Source: Acanthaster planci
Lineage: Eukaryota; Echinodermata; Asteroidea; Valvatida; Acanthasteridae
Direction: 5' to 3'
Assembly (NCBI RefSeq): GCF_001949145.1
Contig: NW_019091436.1
Span: 328,485-392,484, forward strand
DNA length: 64,000 bases
Shown: positions 34,905-44,899 of the stretch, piece after piece
Layout of the letters: each line of letters opens with the position of its first letter
How positions within the stretch are numbered: the first letter of the stretch is position 1
Program-made: the position numbers and the translations under genes
The notes under the pieces: generated by a model
What the model was told of the DNA's origin: nothing
The model's input: only the letters and a program-made list of their open reading frames with translations
Databases searched by the model: none

Positions 34905-35600
34905 TGCTGTCAGGATCTGTCATACTCCCCTGTCTTCTCTGGCTACCAGGCCGAGGAAAAAGCCTTGTCGTCGTCTAGGGGGTTCCAGCTAGGATCTGGC
35001 CCAGGCCCCTGGTTCGTTTGGCCCACGAAGCTGACAGGGAAGCTCCGTGGTCGACTGCGGAATACCCGAGCAGGGGCACTGCTAGGATCTGGCAAGGACC
35101 CTGTCTCCTTGGTCCATTGCTGGCCTGGCGAGCCAGCTGGGACTCCCAGAGAGTACCCCATTAGATGTCTCCGGGGCCCCCTCTTATATACTGTCATCGT
35201 GAGGTACGGCACGCCTTTCGCCCGACATGGCCCAGAGGAATCCACGCAGCGTTCCCCGGCGACACCGCCGAGTACCACCCACCGTTCGATATCGGCCTAG
35301 AACACCACTTTTCCGGCGGCCCCCTCCCCCCGTGCGTACTCCTTCTCGCCCATATACCGAAGTCACCTGGCCGGGCTGGCCCCTCCTGGTACGCCCTCGA
35401 GCCATGACACCCCGACGCCCTCTAATCCCCTTTCGGGTCCCGCGGAGCTTAACGGGGTTTTTACGCCTCCAGGTCTTCAAGCCACCTAGCCCCTTAGCCT
35501 ATCCGCGGCTCCGGCTTTCTGTCCGTAATTCTGTTGTTCCCGTTGACCTCAACCGGGAATGCATCCTAGGCTCTTGACCATAGCACGGCCTCACTTCATT
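34905..35600 (+). other. GC-rich island with three diverged ~80-90 bp units; possible transposon remnant
   Basis: AGGATCTG-C recurs at 34912, 34991 and 35084, each followed by related CCC-GG-rich sequence, which suggests diverged tandem units. Base composition is far GC-richer than anything else in the window. A plus frame at 35227-35577 codes a Pro/Arg-rich basic stretch, as in some retroelement gag-like proteins, but I recognise no domain and the codon bias could be composition alone. A short hairpin (GCACGGCC-CACTT with AAGTGGCCGTG) follows at about 35584-35621. I call it a probable mobile-element piece with low certainty. Confidence 0.4.
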
Positions 35601-35740
35601 CGAAGCAAAGTGGCCGTGTCTTTGATTGAAGATGACACCGACTTTATCGGCGTCCTCACCGCATATAACATATGCCAGATTCCGGATTCTTCGTCAGTCT
35701 CCCTTCCGGAGAAAGACACCAACTTAATGGATTGAGAACT

Positions 35741-35803
35741 TCACATCATGGATTGACAACACCACATAATAGTTTGACAACATCACATAATAGATTGAGG
35801 ATA
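35741..35803. repeat. 22-bp tandem repeat, three copies
   Basis: Three consecutive units share CA(T/C)CACATAATAG-TTGA, with small changes. They lie 0.1 kb upstream of the lectin pseudogene start. Confidence 0.8.
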
Positions 35804-35907
35804 CGATCAAACTCGGTTCACAGAGTAATATCATATTTTGGTACAGTTGGCGTTCCATATGTTCGGACCACTTCACCAGATGTCAATCGAGTTGGAAGTG
35901 AAACGTG

Positions 35908-36510
35908 ATGTTGTCAAAACAGGTCCTCTTTGCCTTGGTAGGCCTCCATCTGTTGGCTTGATGCACTAGTGTAAGGCTGTCGTTGGTCGAAGAGGGGCGT
36001 GTCCTCCTCCTGGGATCCACTTGGGTGGCAAATGCTACAAAAGCCGTCATGGAGGAACTGACATGGTTCAAAGCTAAACTTAAGATGAATGTGTTGAGAT
36101 GGAAGGTGTCTTAGTCGAGCCAAAGTCTGAAGAGGAAACTGATATCCTACTACGTCTCATGCCGCCCAGATTTTGGATTAATTGCAATGATCTTCAGGAA
36201 GAAAGTTTGTTTAAATTACAAATTCGGAATTTGTTAGTGGTATTCAAATTTACAATATAAGATAAAACCATGCACTTGTTTTTATATCATATCATTAATT
36301 GATATCTAGCCTCCATTTATTTATTCGTGTGTTCTATACAGGTAACTTGACGTGCCGTGCTGATAATGATGAGATGGAGTACAGGAATTGGGACAGTAAT
36401 CAACCCAATAACAGTCGAGGAAAAGACGACTATGGTGAAGTACAGACTACTGGGAATGGAAAGATGAACCATGTAATGGAAACAACGAGCAGTATGCATA
36501 GGTGTAACCA
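35908..36510 (+). pseudogene. C-type lectin paralogue 5, broken (QPN type)
   Basis: The ATG at 35908 starts MLSKQVLFALVGLHLLA, nearly the same start as the intact lectin, but a TGA follows. Frame changes are then needed to read GGKCYK, MEELTWFKAK, VLVEPKSEEETDILL and FWINCNDL. Exon 2 begins at 36342 after CTATACAG and reads GNLTCRADNDEMEYRNWDSN, then QPNNS in the sugar-binding loop. The cysteine next to it is Tyr (DDYGEV). A missing base after TTG shifts the frame, and EWKDEPC can be read only in the next frame, ending at TAG near 36500. With at least one stop and several frameshifts it cannot make the full protein. The 3' flank resembles that of the intact gene (TTGTCACAGGA-TCGAAC). Confidence 0.85.
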
Positions 36511-36876
36511 GCTTGTATCTAAGAGTGAACACAAACTGGTTGGAATGCTTGTCACAGGACTCGAACCATCAGTAGCAAGACCAAAGTCGTTTCGGATTAC
36601 GCCATCCTTGTCCTATACTTCCGCTTACAATGCTGGAAGTTTTTTATGAGCCCCGAGCTGGACCAAGAGATGGAGCAATTTTCCGAGCAACGCAGGCTCC
36701 TTTGGTAGGAACTGCACTTCGCTGGTTCAGAAACGACTATGAAGTGCACTCGTTACGTTCCCACGGTTTGTATTAAGCGAAATTGATTGCAGCTGCCCTT
36801 TAAAGTCGAAACATTTTCTTGAGTAATGAAGTAAGAGACAGCGGTGGTTGCTAGTAACTTAATTATTACCAACTCG

Positions 36877-37548
36877 NNNNNNNNNNNNNNNNNNNNNNNN
36901 NNNNNNNNNNNNNNNNNNNNNNNNNNNNNNNNNNNNNNNNNNNNNNNNNNNNNNNNNNNNNNNNNNNNNNNNNNNNNNNNNNNNNNNNNNNNNNNNNNNN
37001 NNNNNNNNNNNNNNNNNNNNNNNNNNNNNNNNNNNNNNNNNNNNNNNNNNNNNNNNNNNNNNNNNNNNNNNNNNNNNNNNNNNNNNNNNNNNNNNNNNNN
37101 NNNNNNNNNNNNNNNNNNNNNNNNNNNNNNNNNNNNNNNNNNNNNNNNNNNNNNNNNNNNNNNNNNNNNNNNNNNNNNNNNNNNNNNNNNNNNNNNNNNN
37201 NNNNNNNNNNNNNNNNNNNNNNNNNNNNNNNNNNNNNNNNNNNNNNNNNNNNNNNNNNNNNNNNNNNNNNNNNNNNNNNNNNNNNNNNNNNNNNNNNNNN
37301 NNNNNNNNNNNNNNNNNNNNNNNNNNNNNNNNNNNNNNNNNNNNNNNNNNNNNNNNNNNNNNNNNNNNNNNNNNNNNNNNNNNNNNNNNNNNNNNNNNNN
37401 NNNNNNNNNNNNNNNNNNNNNNNNNNNNNNNNNNNNNNNNNNNNNNNNNNNNNNNNNNNNNNNNNNNNNNNNNNNNNNNNNNNNNNNNNNNNNNNNNNNN
37501 NNNNNNNNNNNNNNNNNNNNNNNNNNNNNNNNNNNNNNNNNNNNNNNN
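36877..37548. other. Assembly gap (672 N)
   Basis: The run of N is a gap of unknown real size. Its left flank (36755-36876, minus orientation) matches the region upstream of the intact lectin at 24592-24650, and its right flank starts inside lectin exon 1. The gap therefore hides the promoter and first part of a further lectin gene. Confidence 1.
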
Positions 37549-37625
37549 AGTACTTGGATCCAGTGGGGTGGCAAATGTTACAAAGATGATCTTTCAGGAA
37601 AAAGATTTTGTTGAATTTGTGGAAA
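37549..37625 (+). pseudogene. C-type lectin paralogue 6, fragment at the gap edge
   Basis: The first bases after the gap read STWIQWGGKCYKDD, the N-terminal part of the lectin domain with Cys of the KCY motif. After about 20 codons the frame stops, and EAKDEC, expected about 12 residues further, is missing. The copy is deleted or broken in exon 1. The missing start lies in the gap, and no exon 2 is found downstream. Confidence 0.7.
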
Positions 37626-37814
37626 TTAACAGTTGTGGTGTTCATAAATCATTTTTTGATTGTTTCCAACTGGCATATCAATCCACCATTTTTTATAACG
37701 GGTAATTGTTCTAATAGGTACATCTAGTGGTTTTGTTTTGCCCTATGCGTGGATGAAATGTGGCGTGCTTCAGTTGACTTTACGAGACAAATTTATGTTG
37801 CACTCTGAGTTGTG

Positions 37815-38450
37815 ATACTCGAGTCAAATGCTACTTTTCATTCATACGACACAAATGCTATGAAGTTCAAGCAAACAGCAAAAGCATTTACTGAGAAGTA
37901 AAAGCTATAAGAATAAGCAATTGCTTGAATTTTTAGGAATAAAACGTTTCTTTTACTATTCAGCATCTACGACACTGTAGTATCTCGAGACCTCAGCATG
38001 GCAGATAAGCACGATGGGAGTAATTTTGATCGCAAAAACCTTGTTGGAGAAAATTGCTCTGTAACCCTCAAATCCTTACAACTGCCTGCATCTGGTTCTT
38101 GAGATTCCCCCTAAAGGTATACAGCGTTTCCCTTCGAATGACATTCATGAACGCTGCTATTTTGAACATTAGTAAATGCTCTTCGTTTTCAAGCTTGTCC
38201 TGACCCAGTCTTGAAAAATGTCAAAAATTCTGTAAAACTTACTCATTTTTATTCATACAAAATGAAGCAACTGCTTTTTGTCAAGCACAAACTTGAAGAG
38301 TAAAAAGTAAATACTTTTACTTTTGGCAATTGCACTAAAGTAAAAGCGTTTGCTTCGTTATTATTCATACAAACACAAGTGCTTCAAAAACGGTAGTAAA
38401 AGCAAATGCTACTTTTTATTCATACGACCCAATGACTCGACCCGGGTCCC
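37815..38450. repeat. Repeat-rich segment with recurring ATTCATAC words
   Basis: AAATGCTACTTTT-ATTCATACGAC occurs near 37836 and again near 38412, and shortened forms (TTATTCATACAAA) lie between, with AAAGTAAAAG-type words in both orientations. It looks like an old transposon with related ends, now decayed. A GACTCGACTTGACTTGAGTC palindrome follows at about 38470. Confidence 0.45.
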
Positions 38451-38497
38451 TTTCGAGTCAAACTGTTGGCGACTCGACTTGACTTGAGTCCCTACGG

Positions 38498-38699
38498 CAG
38501 TGACATAACTAGGCCTAAATTGCTGGGTGGTGGGGCGCCCGGGGTGCACTTTTTTTCAAGGGGGCACCACAAGAAAGTAAGCTACAACTACATTACAACG
38601 GACATTATTCAAAGATTTTAAGGGGGGGCACGGGCATCTGCTCCCCGTGCCTCCCCCGTGCCTCCCCCGTGCCTTTCCCTCCCCACGGTTACACAACTG
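38498..38699. mobile_element. 200-bp MITE-like element with CAGTGACATAAC-type ends
   Basis: The left end CAGTGACATAACTAGG and the complement of the right end CAGTTGTGTAACCGTGG are related over about 17 bases. The interior is a G-run and C-run rich core with repeated GTGCCTCCCCC. The flanking octamers CCCTACGG and TACGACGG share some bases but are not a clean duplication. It is a probable non-autonomous DNA transposon. Confidence 0.5.
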
Positions 38700-38869
38700 T
38701 ACGACGGATAACGACTCGAGTCACAGCGAACACCATCACATTTTTAAGTCAAATAGTTTAAACCATATTTAAGAAATGAAAGTGAGATTTAAAAGTCTGG
38801 TACCATCCCATTTACCAGATTGCATTGAATATGACAGATTCAGGGAACATGATAAAAAATGGCCAGCTT

Positions 38870-39323
38870 TGGATTCACGACTTAATTATGCACCGCCAGT
38901 AGACACATTATGACGTCATTATTAATGCAATTTTAATACCTGTTTTATCTGCAGACAATGGCTGTGATGAGTTCATAGAGAAATATTGCCCCGATCAAGA
39001 CAGGTTTGTTGAACTGTCATCAACTATCTATCTGACTAAGTTGGGAGACTGTTACCGCGTGAATTATCATAAAATTAAAGTTTCCAGGAACTTATTTAAT
39101 AGGTAACTATGCCAGCAACCGTCTTAACTAACTCTGTTATACCTAGGCCCCCTACATTGAATTCTTAACCTGATTTTTTGAAACAAGCAAGACAATTCTG
39201 TTGGAATATTTTAATGTAAATAACTAACAGACAAAATGAGCATAATTGAAATCATTTCGAGATTCAGTCATTCAACATTTACTTGAACATTTGCAAAGAA
39301 TATCCAGGGGCGGATCTAGCTTA
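38870..39323 (+). other. Duplicated block shared with 20070-20340 and 23431-23610
   Basis: Bases 38870-39120 repeat the minus strand of 20070-20340, and 39139-39323 repeat the plus strand of 23431-23610. The first part holds an exon-like segment after TTATCTGCAG at 38954 reading NGCDEFIEKYCPDQD, with a possible GTTTGT donor. Two lectin-cluster pieces that lie 3 kb apart in one place are adjacent here, so the cluster was rearranged after duplication. Confidence 0.65.
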
Positions 39324-42300
39324 TTGTTTTGTTTTTTAATCATCATTACGAACAATTTGCAAAAAAAATCTATTTTAAAGCTCCACTGTAAGAAAAATAA
39401 ATAAGGCACAGATTTGTTCAAATCGTGTGACACGCGGAAAAACCAAAGAAAAGCAGTTTATACATTATGGATAATTCCAAATATTGAGGACAGTTTCCGA
39501 GAATCTACGAAAAATTGGATCGGACAAACATTTTGGGCCATTTCCGGAATTTTCAGAAGCAGAAGACTTTAACTCTCAGCAATTATGACTGAAAGGGAAA
39601 TTCCTTCTCACTTTGTATTTTTAAAACTCATTTAAACCATACGACTTCTTCAAACTCCTCTGTCCTCTAGACTCGACTCCGCCACGCCATTCCCTCCCTC
39701 ATTGCGAGGTAAGCCGCTGAGGTCGCTAAACCCTTTGTTTAGCTCTCTCCACTGTCAAGAACGTGAGCAACACATGGCCAAAATTATTGTAATTCCAGAT
39801 GCTTGGGCAGAAGCTTTCTGGATTTTAAGAATAAATAATAGGTGCATTTCCTACATTCGCAATGGATATTATCCAAGTCTAGATGTAGTGACGGACCAGA
39901 TTCAGCATTTCTCATTATCGGCAGTGTAATAGATTAAGATTAACATGTCACATTACAAAATGTATTGATCACAAGTTCGTTTGTTCTCTGAGATTATGTA
40001 GTACTCATCAGCAGCCTCGATGCAGCATCAAAGTCTGCGTCCTAGTTTTTCACCTTATATTAATGTAAAAATTTACAACGAGATATTTTTTCCCTTCCCG
40101 CCATTTCTTTTGTTTTGAACTGGTTACAGTTTACATAATTTTACATTTACATAATTTCCAAACACTTCTTTCACATATGGGTATTCAAGAATTCTGCAGA
40201 AAATCCACACGCTCGTAAAAGAGATATTTACAGTACACACTAAACTATGAACACATTCTTTAATGAAACTATCATGAGAGACTTATTTAATTAATTGGTA
40301 CGTCACATGCATCTGACTTTAAACAGTTTGACAGGCGATAATATCATTTCAAGCTGTTCATAATTTTGATAGAAGAATAAACATTACGCCAACTGTATTT
40401 GAATTGCCTTTTCCAACGAGCAAACCAATTCTAGTCTATGTAGCGTCCGACTCAGGTCACCCCCATTTTTTCATGAACGCCATTTTCTAAAGAACGGTTT
40501 ACTTTACAGCCCCGTGTCCCGTAGGTTACAGGCCAGTAAGGAGGTCCAGAATTGCCTGCGAAGACGGAATCATGATTTTCTGCTATTTGAGTATTTCGTG
40601 GCGCTTTGACGAGGCAGTTTATTTAGAAAGAGGATGGAATCCAGGGGCAGGACTGCCAGCTTGTATTTCTGAAAGTATTGGACCAAACCAGTCCCTCAAA
40701 ATCGCTTTCATGATTTTGTAATGGAGTATAGGCATCAATTTTCAAAATGGCGATGGGCCTCATGACTGTTTTGTGAAGGGTAATTTTCTCTGGAGAGAAA
40801 TATCTTCCAAACTCATCGTTTAAGGCACTGAAAATTGAAAGGAAAATGAAAGATGAGCCTGTGAGCTTTAATTTGATGTGTGAAACTTGTGAGTAGTTTT
40901 CCTGATTTCCTGATCGTCATTGCTATTTATTTAAAACGCTCATGTCATTGTATCTTCTCGTCTGCTCTTCAATCTTGTCAATACTTTTCAACAGATATTG
41001 GTGCAAATAATGTCATGAAATTCAACCAGTCGACAAACCCCCCAATCCTTTACGGGTCAGAGGTTTCTCTGTTAAAGAAGTTTGTTATAAATTTCAGATT
41101 TCTAACCTCCCAAAAAAATGAAATAAGTCAACAAAAGACATTGCAATCAATAATTTTCCTTGAAATTTATAATTATCTGATTTAGTATTCACGTTTTAAT
41201 TTGTCTGAGTGTTATAACTTATCTTGCAATAAAATATGCACATATTACAGATAAAAGAGCGTTCCAGTGAAATCTATGACCGTGGTATGACAAAACAATT
41301 GTTGGCTCGGGGCAAAGGGCGCCCTCGGCTCCGCCTCGAGTTCCATTTCTCACTTCGGGTGTGCAAAACACCATGGACCCCTACGCAGCAGGCAACAATT
41401 GTTAACTGTCCTCTTTGAAGAGCGCCGCCATAGAAAAATGATTGTCTCCGTTTCAATTTTACTACACCTAGTCAAAAGTGTGGGGGAAATAGGCTCCCTT
41501 ATCCATCCCATGTGATCTTCACATAATGCAAGATATGGGCCGAGAGAACCCCCCCCCGCCTTTGTGTTGGTCATTATTTGATCGGAATCTCAGGAATTCT
41601 TTACTGACTTCTAGAGGGGATGTGTTCGGTAACAATAGTCTATAGAGTGTGTATAGGGATTGGTCATGAGTTTGTTTCTGCATTCAATTGGGGACCCTGA
41701 ACAATAGAGGACCGTGAGGTCCCCGATTGACAGAGGGTCCCCGATTGACAACTGTGTACAAAACATATGGGTGGTCTTCTAAAAAAGTTGAAGTACAAAC
41801 AAAAGAGGAACAATAGGGGGTCCCCAGTTGCAGGCAAATACACACTTGTGTGTGTGTGGGGGGGACCCATCGGCCCCATATCGTGCACGGTATCGATGTT
41901 CACTCCACTCAAGCTTCAGTTCCCGAGACGGTGTGTACGAATGTCAAAGACGTTCATTCCCACTCTGGAAATTGACAACAGGGGGGTTTACGTGACGTGA
42001 GCGGCCTACAACTTGCGCGAAAACTAAGCGCGCTTCGTAGTTTGGGAATAGCGCCACCAAGCAGCACAATTGGACAATTATTAGGACGATACCAAATTTG
42101 AAATCCGCGGTGAAAACTAATCTTTATATTCATTCCACAAAAGTCGATTACAATCTCCATTAAAAAGAACCAGGTGTAATCATACAGATTCAAATGATTT
42201 TGTACAGCAAGTTGAACGAAGGGCTTTTCACGGACTTCTGACTGAATTTCTGAATATTCTATAAATTGAATAATTATTATAATTGCCCCACCCCTGTTTT

Positions 42301-42339
42301 TTGCTGCCTAGATATTATGCTGATGTAACCAGGAGGTGG
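39324..42339. other. No gene recognised
   Basis: The stretch is AT-rich and holds only short unconvincing frames. AACAATTGTT occurs in inverted surroundings at about 41295 and 41395 around a GC-rich GGGCGCCCTCGGCTCCGCC core, which suggests a small transposon. GGGTCCCC words recur at 41690-41825, followed by a GT/G run. Confidence 0.45.
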
Positions 42340-42528
42340 GGTTATTCCATTTCGGTTAACCTGGGTTTGACGCACGGTACGGAAGCAAGCCAGCTAGCTT
42401 GCCATGCACGCGGCGTGTTTGTTTCCTTGCTTTGAAGGCGAGAAGACGCGTACGTACGGTCTCAAATAACCGGCTCGACCACGAAGCTTGAAAAGAGGAA
42501 AAGCTTGCAAGACGTGCCTGGTGAATTT
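42340..42528 (+). promoter_or_regulatory. Candidate CpG-rich promoter and non-coding first exon
   Basis: This block has a cluster of CpG (ACGCACGGTACGG, GCACGCGGCG, GACGCGTACGTACGG) in otherwise CpG-poor DNA and ends at a strong donor, GAATTT followed by GTAAGTA at 42529. No start codon with a useful frame lies in it. It could be the 5' untranslated first exon of a gene whose coding part is to the right, with a very long first intron. No partner exon is seen before 64000. Confidence 0.3.
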
Positions 42529-43470
42529 GTAAGTACAATTGCTCTTGATTTTGTGTTCCTGTTGGTTTTATTTTCTCTGCATTTAAATAGGCCAGTATGG
42601 CGTGACCAAATCTATGCTTATTCAGCAAGGAAGAGTATGGACCAAACGTCCTCATTAGGCGTATTTCAGTCAATGCCTGTCAGAAAACAAGGTTTGTTTC
42701 TCCCAATGCTTCCAGAGCACGGCGGTCTGGTGGTTTTGGAACAACCACTGACTTCACGATACCATTATTAACTCTGTGCTAAGTACCGGTAGGTTTAAAC
42801 TGGCCATCCAAATTGTGGAATTCAGAGTGAACGGAAAGCGGTCGAGGGATAGCTTCCTGAATTGCATAATTTTCCATTCAGTGTGAATCGATGTGAGCAT
42901 GTGTATTATTATTATTACTGAACATTGAGTATTGTCTTACAAGTTGTTAACCCTAACCCCCTAGGGACCATTGAAAGCCTACATAATCTTGATGGGTTCA
43001 GCATGGTTATCTACCACTCACCAATCACACCATGTCTATAGCATGCACTCCTCTCATGCAGCACAAACATTCAGAAAGTGGGGTAGGCCTGATTTTTAAA
43101 AGTCTTAAAAGCACTGTAGTTTCCTGTTCTTTGATGAAATACAACATTATTGATGCAATTTATGATTCAACATGTTCAAAGGTAGTAATGAACCTGAAAC
43201 AACATGAATGACAAGCCTACACCGAAGAAACATGAGAAATGTTGGGAGGATAGGCTAAGCCTTTTTCATGTTTCATGTGCGCATGCTCAGAAGAGTAAAC
43301 ACAGGGGAACAAATTCCTCACAACGTTACGTAATGGTTGAAGGATGGATACTCGTGATTTTTATTGTTGTAGACAATTTGTGGAAAGAGTTCCATATACC
43401 GGTATACAGATGCCACCTGCCACCCTGGCCCTGTGCACAAACTGTATGAGACTGGTCTGAAATATTGTGT

Positions 43471-44396
43471 TTTCTAAGTAAACTACTTCATGTTTCCCTC
43501 CTAAATTGAAATTTGCTGGACATGTTTTTGCTTTCTGATGGCTAAGAAGTCACTGTAGGGAATAATTACTGGCATCTGTATATATATAGAACTCCTCCCC
43601 AATTTGTTCCCCTCTTGCTTTGTTCACGTACTCGCGTAAGGGTGCTAAAGTCAACATGGCAGCGGAAAGGGAAATTGGCTTATTCTTGGATTTCATCAAA
43701 TTGTACCGCTACATGTAGTTGATGAACTTGCAAACCACACAGTATTTTAGAGTGGCAGACTTTCAGCATTTTGTTGGCTTGCTTAAAATCCAAACCCTTG
43801 TCAGCCTCTGCGACTCAGGTAAGGCATCAGTAGAATTTTAGTCTGGTCACCAGCTGACTGATCCGCAATCAGTTCAATGAATCTTTTCGGTTGAAATTTA
43901 ATTAAAATGCTCAAGAGCACACTCAAGCCACTTTCTGCTATGTCTGTGCTTGCCAGGCAAGCTTGCAAACTCGTTCACAACTGGCTTACTTGGAAGGTGC
44001 TGTCATTATGCAAAAGAGAAAATTAGTGACAATGAACAGGTCAACTCAACTCATGTGCAGGGGTGGATCGAAGATATTTGGAAAGGAGGGATGCAGTCAC
44101 ACACTTGGAGGGTCCATGCGATTGCGTATTGTGAAGCCCATAGCCATTACATACAGGAACACGTAGTGCAATAAATCAATTTAAAATTCACTGTCCCTAA
44201 AGTTAAGAGGTCTCCCCCTAAATCTGTCTTTGTGTGTACATGTACATTACTTAGAACAGCATTTATAAGGACAAGAGTTCCATACATCGATGTCAGTAAT
44301 TATTCCCTACAGTGACCTATTATCCATCAGAAAGCAAAAATATGTCCAGAAAAGTTCAATTTAAGAGGGAAAATACTAAGTCGTTTTCTTAGAAAA
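43471..44396. mobile_element. 0.93-kb DNA-transposon relic with long inverted arms
   Basis: The arms 43471-43600 and 44269-44396 are inverted copies of each other: CTTTCTGATGG-TAA, GTCACTGTAGGGAATAATTACTG and the end GAACTC appear in both. Between them, at 43656-43718, a 20-codon frame starting MAAEREIGLFLDFIKLY has the look of the start of a MADF/Myb-like domain, which in Harbinger-type transposons is a DNA-binding protein, but it stops at once. A fragment with a CAGGGGTGGATC end at about 44057 suggests a nested insertion. A solo arm lies at 3191-3314. Confidence 0.6.
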
Positions 44397-44899
44397 GATT
44401 TTGAATTTTTCAGATTAGTGTCAAAGGGTTTATGCATGAGGAATCAAGTGGTGTCCGCATATGGAACTTTTTCTGAACAAACACCAGTCCTCAATTAGGG
44501 CACACTTTGCACGCTCTCTATTTCAACTCTAGCTCTTAATTTCCTAACACGAATAAGTTTTCTTACAAATGAAGCAACTCCAGCCTGATTTTGCACAGTC
44601 GTCATTGATCACTTATCTCAAAATGAGAGGTTTTTATTGACTCTGGTATGCTATCTTATCAAGCTTTTAGCCAAACCATAGAGGGCTTGTAGTAATGTGG
44701 ATACATGTCTTGTTGTAAGAGTTACCCAAAAAGTTCTGATTAGAACCATTGAGTGTGTACTTGATGCAGAGCACATCGGTTAAAACGTGGAGTACACACT
44801 GGCCAGCTCTTATCAGAACCCTACTGGTACCCCTTCCAATAAGATATCTATCCACATGGTGTTATAGCGAGCCGTCTTTTTAGTCCATTTCCACCATGG

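Noticed and set aside
36544-36562. GGTTCGAGTCC on the minus strand, like a tRNA B box
   Set aside because: No acceptor stem, anticodon arm or A box surrounds it, and the same site in the intact lectin's 3' flank (about 23665) is only partly similar. It is shared lectin flank DNA.
36753-37645. Long frames running through the N block
   Set aside because: They exist only because N codons are not stops. Nothing can be said about coding there.
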